Notes under the pieces: generated by a model
Told to the model about the DNA's origin: nothing
The model's database searches: none
Seen by the model: only the letters and a program-made list of their open reading frames with translations
In this document: one piece after another, positions 34,113-41,269 of the stretch
Position numbering within the stretch: position 1 is the stretch's first letter
How the letters are laid out: each line of letters starts with the position of its first letter
DNA from: Neisseria bacilliformis
GTDB taxonomy: Bacteria > Pseudomonadota > Gammaproteobacteria > Burkholderiales > Neisseriaceae
DNA: 64,000 bases
Assembly (NCBI RefSeq): GCF_014055025.1
Contig: NZ_CP059571.1
Span: 682,001 to 746,000 of the forward strand
Direction of reading: 5' to 3'
Position numbers and translations under genes: made by a program

Positions 34113-34741
34113 AGCGCGTGCAAGACACCCTTATCAGCCAATACGCCAACAGCCCCGTCCTCTGCGGCATCATCCGCCGCTTCAACGACTGCTTCGACCC
34201 GCGCGCCGACCTGCGCCGGTTTTACGACACCGTGTGGAACATCGACACCGCGCAGGGCTTCGGGCTGGACACCTGGGGCGCGATTGTCGGCATTGGGCGC
34301 GAAGTGGCCATCAGCGCGCAAGACGAATACATCGGCTTCGCCCAAGGCTACACCCCCTTCGGCGAAGGCATATGGAGCAGCGGCGAAGACACAGACCGCC
34401 GCTACCGCCTCGACGACGACACCTACCGGCGCATCATCCTGCTCAAAGCCATGAGCAACATCATCTACGCCACCGCCCCGCACATCAACCGCCTCTTGCG
34501 CGAAATGTTCGGCAAACGCGGCCGCGCCTACTTCGTGAAAAACAGCACCATGGCCGCCCGCTACGTGTTCGAGTTCTACCTGTTGCCGGTCGAGCGCGCG
34601 GTCATCCGCCAAACCGACCTGCTGCCGCGCCCCGCAGGCGTACTGCTGGATTTTTACGAGCCGGAGGCCGACAAAACCTTCGGCTACCTTGAAGCCAACC
34701 TGGCACCCTTCGGCGAGGGTGCTTTTTTTATGGGAGCCTAA
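34109..34741 (+). CDS. DUF2612 baseplate protein, 210 aa
   Basis: Pattern NSPVLCGIIRRFNDCFDPRADLRRFYDTVWNIDTAQGFGLDTWGAIVGIGREV and YRRIILLKAMSNIIYATAPHINRLLREMFG is DUF2612, found after baseplate J in contractile phages (the position of P2 gpI). Likely links wedge to fibres. C-terminus NLAPFGEGAFFMGA is a common tail adhesin-style end. Confidence 0.8.
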   Translation: MKRVQDTLISQYANSPVLCGIIRRFNDCFDPRADLRRFYDTVWNIDTAQGFGLDTWGAIVGIGREVAISAQDEYIGFAQGYTPFGEGIWSSGEDTDRRYRLDDDTYRRIILLKAMSNIIYATAPHINRLLREMFGKRGRAYFVKNSTMAARYVFEFYLLPVERAVIRQTDLLPRPAGVLLDFYEPEADKTFGYLEANLAPFGEGAFFMGA

Positions 34742-34744
34742 ACC

Positions 34745-36088
34745 ATGCCGCAACCCAAACTCCTGCCCAAAGCCTGGGCATCCGACGGACTGAAAAACGA
34801 CATACCCGCCGCCCGCAGCGGCGGCCTCGCCCAAGAAGCCGCCACCTATGCCGAGGGTTTCCCCGGCATCACCATGACCCCGATTTCCGTCGGCGGCAAA
34901 CCCCCGAGCGGCAAAGACATGAACGGCGTGCTGCACGACCTCAGCGCGCACGCCGTCTACCAAAGCCAAGGCGGCCGCTACCGCTTCGACCAAGCCTTTT
35001 GCGACACCATCGGCGGCTACCCCAAAGGCGCAGTGCTGATGGCCGACACCCTCGACAAAGAATACATCAGCCTCGTGGACGGCAACCGCGACAACCCCAA
35101 TAGCGGCGGCAGACAATGGGCCGTCTATATCGACAGCAAAGCCGCCTGCCTGCCGCTCACCGGCGGCGCGCTTAGCGACACCCTCGAACTCAAAGGCTAC
35201 AACGCCCTCTCGTTGCGCAACACATCCTCGCCGCGCCCCTACGCCGTCCACCTCATACGCGGCAACGACCCCTACATCGGCCTCGTAACCGACGCGGCCA
35301 ACATCGACAAAAAATGGGGCAGCGGCAACGACGGCAGCGTCGCGGGCAACTACACCTACTTCTTCCCCAAAGCCTCCGGCACCCTACTGGTTACCGGCAG
35401 CGTGGAAAACAGCCTGACATCCAACGCCGCCGCCGTCCCCCTCTCCGCCGCCATGGGCAAAAAACTGGCCGACGAAAAAGCCGACAAAAGCTGGGTAAGC
35501 CAGCAGGCGCAGGCCGTGCGCACCGCCCTGAAAAACGAAATCCTCGGCGGCGCGGGCGCGGCCTTCGACACCCTCAAAGAATTTCAGACGGCCTTGGGCG
35601 ACGACGCCAACTTCGCCGCCACCACCGCAGGCAAGCTGGCCGAAGCCGCCCCCTCCGGCATGATTGCCTACTTCGCCGGCCAAACCGCCCCCGCCGGCTG
35701 GCTCAAAGCCAACGGCGTCGCCGTCTCCCGCACCGCCTACGCCCGCCTCTTTGCCGCCGTCGGCACCACCTACGGCGCGGGCGACGGCAAAACCACCTTC
35801 AACCTGCCCGACCTGCGCGGCGAGTTCCTGCGCAGCTGGGACGACGCGCGCGGCATCGACACCGGCCGTGTGTTCGGCTCGGCGCAGGCGGACGAGTTCC
35901 GCGCCCACAACCACGTCACCAACATCAACGCCGACATCCCGACCTACGGCAGCGAGACCGGCGACAGCGTCGGAACGGAAGACGTCTCCCGCGCCGACGA
36001 CCGCACCGTCCGCGCCACCACCGGCATGCGCGGCGGCGCGGAAACCCGCCCGCGCAACATCGCTCTTTTAGCCTGCATCAAAATTTGA
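34745..36088 (+). CDS. Tail fibre with collar domain, 447 aa
   Basis: N-terminus (PKAWASDGLKNDIPAARSGG...GFPGITMTPISVGGKPPSGKDMNGVL) is the conserved baseplate-attachment part of this fibre group. The C-terminal 130 residues are a phage tail collar domain (PSGMIAYFAGQTAPAGWLKANG, GDGKTTFNLPDLRGEFLRSWDD). No separate fibre-assembly chaperone gene is evident. Determines host recognition. Confidence 0.85.
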   Translation: MPQPKLLPKAWASDGLKNDIPAARSGGLAQEAATYAEGFPGITMTPISVGGKPPSGKDMNGVLHDLSAHAVYQSQGGRYRFDQAFCDTIGGYPKGAVLMADTLDKEYISLVDGNRDNPNSGGRQWAVYIDSKAACLPLTGGALSDTLELKGYNALSLRNTSSPRPYAVHLIRGNDPYIGLVTDAANIDKKWGSGNDGSVAGNYTYFFPKASGTLLVTGSVENSLTSNAAAVPLSAAMGKKLADEKADKSWVSQQAQAVRTALKNEILGGAGAAFDTLKEFQTALGDDANFAATTAGKLAEAAPSGMIAYFAGQTAPAGWLKANGVAVSRTAYARLFAAVGTTYGAGDGKTTFNLPDLRGEFLRSWDDARGIDTGRVFGSAQADEFRAHNHVTNINADIPTYGSETGDSVGTEDVSRADDRTVRATTGMRGGAETRPRNIALLACIKI

Positions 36089-36175
36089 TTTTCAGACGGC
36101 CTCTGCCGTTTAGGCAGGGCGTGTGGCGCAAGATGCGCGGTCTCTGCCCGCAAACCAAAGGCCGTCTGAAAAGGC

Positions 36176-36210
36176 GAAAGCCCGCAGGGGGCGAATCCTG
36201 TCGGGCTTTC
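36176..36210 (+). terminator. Repeated hairpin, copy 3
   Basis: GAAAGCCCG-CAGG pairs with CCTG-T-CGGGCTTTC. The stem differs from copies 1 and 2 (GCCCG in place of CCCCG) but pairing is kept. Followed by a micro membrane protein gene at 36241. Confidence 0.6.
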
Positions 36211-36240
36211 TGTTACAACCTTTGCACTGGAAAGGGTATT

Positions 36241-36411
36241 GTGAATTTTACCATAGATTTTAATTCGATTAAGGAACTGATGATGACTTACGGGTTTTTT
36301 ACGGTAACGCTGACTTTGACCGCCTGCTGTCTGCTGCTTGTTATGGTATTCAGACTGCCTGCGCTGATCGGTTCGCTGGCGGATTTGATACGCGCAAGGC
36401 GCGGGCAATGA
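36241..36411 (+). CDS. Micro membrane protein, family copy 3, 56 aa
   Basis: GTG 36241 with GGAAAGGG upstream. Single long hydrophobic helix (FFTVTLTLTACCLLLVMVFRLP) then a basic tail (LIRARRGQ). The order DFN...LP after a related hairpin relates it to copy 1. Next is another tiny membrane gene 15 bases on. Confidence 0.55.
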   Translation: MNFTIDFNSIKELMMTYGFFTVTLTLTACCLLLVMVFRLPALIGSLADLIRARRGQ

Positions 36412-36426
36412 AAGGAGGGGACGAAA

Positions 36427-36540
36427 TTGGAAGCATACACCGGCCCCTTTATCCGCGCCTGCATCGGCATTGCCGTATTGGCCGTGTCGTTCGGCCTGTT
36501 TGCGTTGATGGTTACGCCCTTGGTGCGGGCTTTGCATTAG
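36427..36540 (+). CDS. Tiny membrane peptide, 37 aa
   Basis: A TTG at 36427 has an unusually strong AAGGAGGGG site at 36412-36420. The product (EAYTGPFIRACIGIAVLAVSFGLFALMVTPLVRALH) is one membrane helix with a short basic end. Too short for family assignment; position near the lysis genes allows a holin-related role. Confidence 0.5.
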   Translation: MEAYTGPFIRACIGIAVLAVSFGLFALMVTPLVRALH

Positions 36541-36566
36541 AGGCCGTCTGAAAAAAGGAAAAACAC

Positions 36567-36830
36567 ATGAAAACAAGCAACGGGCGCGAACGCCTGCGCC
36601 TTATCCTGATCGCCGCCGACCAACTGCTCAACACCCTCGCGGGCGGCTGGCCGGACGAAACCCTGTCCAGCCGCATCCACCGCCGCGCCGTACTGGCCGC
36701 GCAACCCCGCCGCCGCTGGCGCATCGCCCGCCGCCTCGCCAACGCCCTGTTCTTCGCCCAGCGCGACCACTGCCAAAGCGCGTACGAGCGGGAACGAACC
36801 CGCAGCCACCTCCCGCCCGAAATGCGCTAG
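36567..36830 (+). CDS. Conserved phage hypothetical, 87 aa
   Basis: AAAGGA precedes the ATG. Arg-rich helical protein (RLRLILIAADQLLNTLAGGWPDETLSSRIHRRAV, LANALFFAQRDHCQSAYERE). Similar proteins sit between fibre and lysis genes of other phages; function unknown. Confidence 0.65.
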   Translation: MKTSNGRERLRLILIAADQLLNTLAGGWPDETLSSRIHRRAVLAAQPRRRWRIARRLANALFFAQRDHCQSAYERERTRSHLPPEMR

Positions 36831-36858
36831 GCCGTCTGAAAAACCTTTTCAGACGGCC
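36830..36858. terminator. Bidirectional uptake-sequence terminator
   Basis: GGCCGTCTGAAAA pairs with TTTTCAGACGGCC between converging genes (36567 rightward, BrnA leftward). Confidence 0.75.
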
Positions 36859-36863
36859 TCTGC

Positions 36864-37088
36864 CTATACGGCCTGCGCCAGCCGCTCGGACAGCCACATT
36901 TTAATCAGCGACTGGCGCGACACGCCTAAATGCGCGGCCTGCCTGTCCAGACTTTCAACCATCCATGCAGGGAAGTCCACATTGACCCGTTTGGACTGCA
37001 AGCCCTCTCGGGCGGCGCGGCTGAGGTCGAGCAAGTCGGCGATGTCTTCGCCGTCATCGAAGCGGCGGTCAAATTCCGTAGTGTTCAT
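36864..37088 (-). CDS. brnA: BrnA-like antitoxin, 74 aa
   Basis: C-terminal ribbon-helix-helix (SKRVNVDFPAWMVESLDRQAAHLGVSRQSLIKMWLSERL) as in BrnA/CopG antitoxins. Its start lies inside the BrnT gene (20-bp overlap). Neutralises BrnT and represses the operon. Confidence 0.85.
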   Translation of the reverse strand: MNTTEFDRRFDDGEDIADLLDLSRAAREGLQSKRVNVDFPAWMVESLDRQAAHLGVSRQSLIKMWLSERLAQAV

Positions 37089-37335
37089 AGAGTTGTTCCT
37101 CCTTTTCGCGGGCGCGGCGCACGGAAATGATGCGGATGTTGCCGCCGCGTTCGGTGTAAACGGCAGTCCAAACCTTTTGATTCAGTTTGGCAATGAGGGC
37201 AAAGCGTTCCTCCCCTTGGGTTTTGGCGGGAACGGCCAGACGGTAGTCGTCCTGCCACAACTGTTGTGCGGTAATGAAATCGATGCCGTGCTTTTCCAAG
37301 TTGGACGCGCTTTTGTTCGGGTCGAACTCAAACAT
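37069..37335 (-). CDS. brnT: BrnT-like ribonuclease toxin, 88 aa
   Basis: FEFDPNKSASNLEKHGIDFITAQQLWQDD and GGNIRIISVRRAREKEEQLYE are the two BrnT hallmarks. RelE-like fold toxin. A perfect palindrome lies upstream. Fourth toxin-antitoxin module in the prophage. Confidence 0.9.
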   Translation of the reverse strand: MFEFDPNKSASNLEKHGIDFITAQQLWQDDYRLAVPAKTQGEERFALIAKLNQKVWTAVYTERGGNIRIISVRRAREKEEQLYEHYGI

Positions 37336-37351
37336 AATTTAAATCCTGTAT

Positions 37352-37368
37352 GGTATAGAAACTATACC
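37352..37368 (-). promoter_or_regulatory. BrnTA operator palindrome
   Basis: GGTATAG-AAA-CTATACC, a perfect 7-bp inverted repeat just upstream of brnT, expected to bind the BrnA-BrnT complex. Confidence 0.65.
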
Positions 37369-37407
37369 TTATTAACCCCGTTTTGTGCAATCCGTATGCG
37401 CAAAACG

Positions 37408-37473
37408 GGAGGCCGTCTGAAAAACTGTTTTTCAGATGGCCTCCCGACCAACCGCCCCGCAAGGGGCTTTTTT
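37408..37473. terminator. Two adjacent hairpins upstream of the 37499 gene
   Basis: An extended uptake-sequence pair (GGGAGGCCGTCTGAA with TTCAGATGGCCTCCC, one mismatch) is followed by GCCCC-GCAA-GGGGC and six T at 37454-37473. Strong rightward termination just before a new gene. Confidence 0.7.
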
Positions 37474-37498
37474 AACGCCATAACGAAAGGATTGAACC

Positions 37499-37838
37499 AT
37501 GGCAGAAAACAAAACCGAAACCGCAGTGCAGAAAACCTCAATCGGTATTTCCCTCTCTTTGGTGGACGAAGACACCGGCGTTCCCGCCGCCTTCCACCCT
37601 CGGCACGCTGTACCTCGACCTTGTCAACGGCTACCACACGGCCACCGTCCACAGCTACTTCAACCGTAAGATGTACGAAACGGGCAAACACCCGCTCGGC
37701 AAGGGCGTGTTGGTTTCCCTGCAAGGCAAACCGCCGCGCGGCGCGGATATTATCGACTGGGTGCTGCGTGCCATCGCCGCACTATCGGAAAACGCGGACA
37801 ATCCCTTCGCCGGTGCGCAACTGGTTTATGCCGAGTAA
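37499..37838 (+). pseudogene. Frameshifted small phage gene
   Basis: ATG 37499 (MAENKTETAVQKTSIGISLSLVDEDTG) has AAAGGA upstream. After FH at about 37597 the frame breaks; the next frame continues as LGTLYLDLVNGYHTATVHSYFNRKMY... to LVYAE at 37838. Removing one C from the CCC at 37597-37599 gives one protein of 112 residues. Either a real mutation, a read error in the C-run, or a +1 shift. Function unknown. Confidence 0.6.
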
Positions 37839-37856
37839 GGCTGTTTGAAAGGCAAA

Positions 37857-37884
37857 GCCCCGCAGGGCGGCAACTCCGCGGGGC
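37857..37884 (+). terminator. Repeated hairpin, copy 4 (no small ORF follows)
   Basis: GCCCCGC pairs with GCGGGGC and shares the GGGCGGCAACTC loop of copies 1 and 2. It leads into the holin gene rather than a micro membrane protein. Confidence 0.5.
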
Positions 37885-37938
37885 CTGCCAAACCCAAGCG
37901 GACGGCAGGCAAAGGCCGTCTGAAAAAAGGAAAAACAC

Positions 37939-38208
37939 ATGAAAACAAGCAACCTGCCCGAAATCGGCCAGGGCATCACCTGGACGGGCGCGGTCGGCAG
38001 CTTTGTCGGCGCAATCAAATCCATCGATTTGCTGACCGTGGTCGGCGCACTCGTCGCCGTCGGCGGCTTCCTGATGAACTGGCATTACAGCCGCCAGCGC
38101 AACGAACGCGAGCGCAGGGAGGACGAGCGCAAAGAAGAAGTCCACCGCCTCGAAATGCAAAAGCGCGAACTGGAACTGAAAAAACAACAAGGGGAATGCC
38201 ATGAATGA
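37939..38208 (+). CDS. Holin, 89 aa
   Basis: AAAGGA precedes the ATG. One or two hydrophobic segments (ITWTGAVGSFVGAIKSIDLLTVVGALVAVGGFLM) then a highly charged helix (RQRNERERREDERKEEVHRLEMQKRELELKKQQ). Directly overlaps the endolysin gene. Would permeabilise the inner membrane or depolarise it to activate the SAR endolysin. Confidence 0.75.
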   Translation: MKTSNLPEIGQGITWTGAVGSFVGAIKSIDLLTVVGALVAVGGFLMNWHYSRQRNERERREDERKEEVHRLEMQKRELELKKQQGECHE

Positions 38209-38710
38209 CAAACGCAAATACGCCGCCGCCACGCTGGCCGCCTCCGCCGCCTTCTTCGCCGCCCTCGCCGCCCACGAAGGCTACCGCGCCGCACCCTACC
38301 GCGACTCCGGCGGCGTGCCCACCATCGGTATCGGCAGCACGCAATACCCCGACGGGCGGCGCGTGAAGATGACCGACCCGCCCGTTACGCAGGCACAGGC
38401 CGTGGAACTCGCCCGCGCCCATGTGGCAAAAGACGAAGGCCGTCTGAAAGCCCTCCTGCCCGGCGTGCAACTCTCGCAGGCCGAGTATGACGTGTACACC
38501 GACTTCGTGTACCAGTTCGGCGCGGACACCTTCGCCAAGTCCTCCATCCGCCGCCACCTCCTCGCAGGAAGCCACACCGAAGCCTGCCGCGCCCTGCTCA
38601 AATACCGCTTCGCCGCCGGCCGCGACTGCCGCGTGCGGCAAAACGGCTGCTTTGGCGTGTGGACGCGGCAGCAATGGCGGTATCGCAAGTGTATGGAGGC
38701 AAACAAATAG
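38201..38710 (+). CDS. SAR endolysin, GH24 lysozyme, 169 aa
   Basis: A weakly hydrophobic N-terminus (YAAATLAASAAFFAALAA) is a signal-arrest-release anchor like P21 R. Catalytic triad Glu26-Asp35-Thr41 in HEGYRAAPYRDSGGVPTIG has the T4-type spacing. Later Cys residues may form disulphides. Degrades peptidoglycan at lysis. Confidence 0.9.
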   Translation: MNDKRKYAAATLAASAAFFAALAAHEGYRAAPYRDSGGVPTIGIGSTQYPDGRRVKMTDPPVTQAQAVELARAHVAKDEGRLKALLPGVQLSQAEYDVYTDFVYQFGADTFAKSSIRRHLLAGSHTEACRALLKYRFAAGRDCRVRQNGCFGVWTRQQWRYRKCMEANK

Positions 38711-38724
38711 GCCGTCTGAAAAGC

Positions 38725-38759
38725 GAAACGCCGCAGGGGCGCAATCCTGACGGCGTTTC
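38725..38759 (+). terminator. Repeated hairpin, copy 5
   Basis: GAAACGCCG-CAGG pairs with CCTG-A-CGGCGTTTC, then TGTATTTAATC as in copies 1 and 2. Base changes in the stem are compensated. Leads into the protein at 38796. Confidence 0.6.
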
Positions 38760-38795
38760 TGTATTTAATCTTTAAGCGGAAAGACTAAACAGTAG

Positions 38796-38963
38796 ATGAA
38801 TGATAAACGGTTTACCTTGAAATTTCTAGGAATATTTTTAACGGACACACTGAATTACCAAGCGCGCGAAATCCGCCGCACCTTTTGGCATCCGGTCGGC
38901 GGCATCTGCCTGATTATCGCCGTGTACAAAGGCTTCGGCCTGCCGGAAATTTTGCTGCGGTAG
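38796..38963 (+). CDS. Micro membrane protein, family copy 4, 55 aa
   Basis: MNDKRFTLKFLGIFL start and EIRRTFWHPVGGICLIIAVYK...LPEILLR end mirror copy 2 at 28742. One membrane helix. It is the only gene between the SAR endolysin and the leftward Rha-type gene. Function unknown. Confidence 0.65.
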   Translation: MNDKRFTLKFLGIFLTDTLNYQAREIRRTFWHPVGGICLIIAVYKGFGLPEILLR

Positions 38964-38989
38964 AGGCCGTCTGAAAACGGCCTTATGTC

Positions 38990-39847
38990 CTACATCAAAA
39001 ACCCGCAGCGGCTCAAACTGTTCTGCATATCCTCGCGCTCGAACGCGCTGTTGATTTTGGGCATTTCGCGCAGCAGTGCTTTGTGCACGCGCCGCACAAA
39101 ACCCGCGCTTTCCACCGGCAGCGTGCGCATCGTAACCGCTTTCTCATAGCCCAAAGCCGCCAGCGGCGCGGCCACGCCCCGCAGCAAATCGTTTGCCCAC
39201 GCGCAATAGTAGGCGACAACCGCCAGCTCCCGCAGCTCGCTTTGGCTGAACGTGATGTTTTCAGACGGCCTCACAGCGTCCAACACCTCGCCGGACAACG
39301 CGCCCAGCGTCAGCGCATGCACATAGCGCACCGCCTCCGGCAGGGTTTCGCGCGGCAAATCCTCAATGGCCGCCACCCCGAAACGCTGGTGCAGCATATG
39401 GTAGGCCGACGAAAAATCAATGCCGCGCCGCACCACCAAAGCCGCCACCGCCTGCCGCAAACCCTTACGCTCGTCGGCGGAAGTGGGGGATTCGCTTTTC
39501 AGACGGCCTGTAAGGGCGGCGGCCATTGCATTGAAGGCTTGGATATAGGCAATTTTGATTGCCAGCGCGGCTTTGCCGGTAAAGCCCATCACCAGCAGCA
39601 TAAAGCCGTCTTTGGTCAGCTCGTAGGCGCGGGTTGCGCGTTCGCCGAAACCTGTTTTTTGCACGCGCTCCACCGCTTTGAAGTTTTGCGCGGCGAAGGC
39701 GGGGTCAATGTTGGCAATCAAGTTTTCGATGTCGCGGATTATATTGTCGTGGCGTTTTTTGAATGCCTGTGCGACAAATTCGGTAGTGGTGATGGTTTGG
39801 GAATTTTTGACTTGGACAAAGTCTTGAAGGTTTACTACTGCGTTCAT
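38990..39847 (-). CDS. Rha-type antirepressor-like protein C, 285 aa
   Basis: N-terminal Rha domain (TITTTEFVAQAFKKRHDNIIRDIENLI, AYELTKDGFMLLVMGFTGKAALAIKIAYIQAFNAM). C-terminal part (FSSAYHMLHQRFGVAAIEDLP, YYCAWANDLLRGVAAPLAALG) aligns with proteins A and B. It is leftward, against the late operon, and has its own promoter and C4-like leader. The three proteins share C-termini but have different DNA-binding ends. Confidence 0.8.
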   Translation of the reverse strand: MNAVVNLQDFVQVKNSQTITTTEFVAQAFKKRHDNIIRDIENLIANIDPAFAAQNFKAVERVQKTGFGERATRAYELTKDGFMLLVMGFTGKAALAIKIAYIQAFNAMAAALTGRLKSESPTSADERKGLRQAVAALVVRRGIDFSSAYHMLHQRFGVAAIEDLPRETLPEAVRYVHALTLGALSGEVLDAVRPSENITFSQSELRELAVVAYYCAWANDLLRGVAAPLAALGYEKAVTMRTLPVESAGFVRRVHKALLREMPKINSAFEREDMQNSLSRCGFLM

Positions 39848-39898
39848 AACGAACTCCTTGATATTTAGGATTAGAAACTGCCTAACTCTTTGATTTTC

Positions 39899-40082
39899 GC
39901 TTACTCCTCAATTTTGAGGAGTAAGCAGAATCAGGCGGGGATGTCCTACGCTATCAAGAGCGCCGGGGCGTTGCCGCTGCCCGCATCCCCATTGAAACTT
40001 GAAAGGCCGTCTGAAAACGCCCTGCGGGGAATTTGAGATATGAAAAATCGCGCAACAGGCGCGGGCTGCTTGATAAGTAGGA
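39899..40082 (-). ncRNA. C4-like antisense RNA leader, locus C
   Basis: On the minus strand: first target copy TCCTA...TATCAAG (complement 40069-40082); main stem GGGGATG/CATCCCC (complement 39937-39943 and 39984-39990) with an inner CGGG/CCCG hairpin; antisense CTTGATA and TAGGA (complement 39944-39958) matching TATCAAG and TCCTA just before the start codon (complement 39854-39870). A 12-bp hairpin at 39899-39926 follows. Sequence around the first target (GCGCGATTTTTCATATCTCAA) is nearly identical to locus B. Confidence 0.75.
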
Positions 40083-40088
40083 AAGCAG

Positions 40089-40117
40089 ATGATAAAGCCG
40101 TCTGAAAAATGATGCAA
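40089..40117 (-). promoter_or_regulatory. Promoter for C4-like RNA locus C
   Basis: On the minus strand TTGCAT (complement 40112-40117), 17-bp spacer, TATCAT (complement 40089-40094), just upstream of the first target copy. Confidence 0.5.
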
Positions 40118-40202
40118 GGTTTTTTTGGGAAAAAGCACTGTGCAAATGTGCAGAGTGAAGAAAAATCAAAGGATTAAATCAGAAAAAACAGCAAAAAAAA
40201 GC

Positions 40203-40231
40203 TTGCATTTTTATATAACCTGCGTTAGAAT
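40203..40231 (+). promoter_or_regulatory. Promoter for structured small-peptide transcript
   Basis: TTGCAT (40203-40208), 17-bp spacer, TAGAAT (40226-40231). Transcription would start near 40238, just before the predicted pseudoknot. Confidence 0.6.
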
Positions 40232-40256
40232 TATCCCTGTTGAGTGGTTCAACAAA

Positions 40257-40284
40257 CGGAAATGCCCACCGTTTCCGATGGGCA
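40257..40284 (+). ncRNA. Predicted H-type pseudoknot in 5' leader
   Basis: CGGAAA (40257-40262) pairs with TTTCCG (40272-40277); the loop TGCCCA (40263-40268) pairs with TGGGCA (40279-40284). The two 6-bp stems interlock. The ribosome-binding site AGGGAG follows at 40291. A translational switch or stability element is plausible. Confidence 0.5.
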
Positions 40285-40303
40285 CTCACTAGGGAGAAAG
40301 AAA

Positions 40304-40369
40304 ATGAAGCTAACCCTTCAAATTCTCTTTTTCTTACTGGTTTTGTTGGTAAGCAGTAACGCCTACTAA
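40304..40369 (+). CDS. Hydrophobic 21-aa peptide
   Basis: MKLTLQILFFLLVLLVSSNAY follows AGGGAG-aaagaaa. One membrane helix with a Lys at its N-terminus, like small type I toxins or a bare leader peptide. It is flanked by a predicted pseudoknot upstream and a nested stem (40374-40425) downstream. No antisense RNA promoter is obvious. Confidence 0.5.
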   Translation: MKLTLQILFFLLVLLVSSNAY

Positions 40370-40373
40370 ACCG

Positions 40374-40425
40374 TAAGACTTCGGGGGCGGCAGGTGGCAC
40401 TGCCAAACCCGATGCCCTAATCTTA
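40374..40425 (+). ncRNA. Nested 3' stem of small-peptide transcript
   Basis: TAAGA (40374-40378) with TCTTA (40421-40425); CGGG (40382-40385) with CCCG (40408-40411); GGCAG (40389-40393) with CTGCC (40400-40404). Three nested stems and no long T-run. Confidence 0.45.
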
Positions 40426-40450
40426 TAAAACCAGAACAGGAAAATCAAGC

Positions 40451-40654
40451 ATGCAAGCCAAAAAATACGACCAGGCCGCCTACAACCGCAAAAGCCGCGA
40501 AAAGCTGGGCTTGAAAGCCAAAACGTTTACGCTGGACGCGGACACCGTCGCGCTGTTTGAACAGCTTTCGGCGCAAACCAATCTGCCGCAGGTGCAAGTG
40601 CTGAAAAACGCGCTGGCCTGTTATGCCGACAAGCTGGGCGGCGCGCAAATTTAA
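40451..40654 (+). CDS. Small ribbon-helix-helix-like protein, 67 aa
   Basis: AGGA precedes ATG 40451. KTFTLDADTVALFEQLSAQTNLPQVQVLKNALACYADKL fits a ribbon-helix-helix regulator (strand then two helices). Basic N-terminus. No toxin gene is adjacent, so a phage regulator is more likely than an antitoxin. Confidence 0.6.
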   Translation: MQAKKYDQAAYNRKSREKLGLKAKTFTLDADTVALFEQLSAQTNLPQVQVLKNALACYADKLGGAQI

Positions 40655-40707
40655 ACTTTCGGTCTCCCCGCGCGGGGTTTCCGAAAAAACCAAAGAAAGG
40701 AAACCCC

Positions 40708-41178
40708 ATGAACGAACATCTGAAACTCGACCAAACCGGCTACGAACTCATCGCCCGCCTCGAAGGCACGAAAACCCGCGCCTATTCGGACAGCGCGGGC
40801 ATTCCCACCATCGGCATCGGCTTTATCCGCTACACCCTCGGCGCGCGCGCCGGGCAGCGCGTGAAAATGGGCGACACCATCGGCGCAGACGACATCCGCG
40901 CCGAATTTCTCAACCAAGTGCAGGGCTACGAAGCCGCCGTGCGCCAATACGTGCGCGCCCCGCTCACGCAGTCGCAGTTCAACGCCTGCGTTTCGCTGTG
41001 CTACAACATCGGCGTGGCCGCCTTCGCCAAATCCTCGGTGGTGCGCCTGTTGAACGAGAAACGCTACAAGGCCGCCTGCGCCGCCTTCGCCCTGTGGAAC
41101 AAGGCGGGCGGGCGCGTGGTGCAGGGGCTGGCCAACCGCCGCGCGGCCGAGCAGAAAGAGTTTTTCAGGGACGGTTAA
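40708..41178 (+). CDS. Second endolysin, GH24 lysozyme, 156 aa
   Basis: Catalytic Glu19-Asp28-Thr34 in RLEGTKTRAYSDSAGIPTIGIG. No hydrophobic N-terminus, so unlike the enzyme at 38201 it needs a hole-forming holin or another route out. Also has LTQSQFNACVSLCYNIG typical of GH24. Followed by spanins. Confidence 0.9.
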   Translation: MNEHLKLDQTGYELIARLEGTKTRAYSDSAGIPTIGIGFIRYTLGARAGQRVKMGDTIGADDIRAEFLNQVQGYEAAVRQYVRAPLTQSQFNACVSLCYNIGVAAFAKSSVVRLLNEKRYKAACAAFALWNKAGGRVVQGLANRRAAEQKEFFRDG

Positions 41179-41269
41179 ACATATGTTCCGACAAATGTTT
41201 TTTGTAAAATTAACGGATGGTGTAAATCCGTAATACCGGCAGAGGCCGTCTGAAAAAGGAGAAAACGCC

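Noticed and set aside
33965-35251. 428-codon minus-strand frame in the tail region
   Set aside because: Antisense to baseplate J, DUF2612 and fibre genes that overlap each other by ATGA junctions; no domain in the translation.
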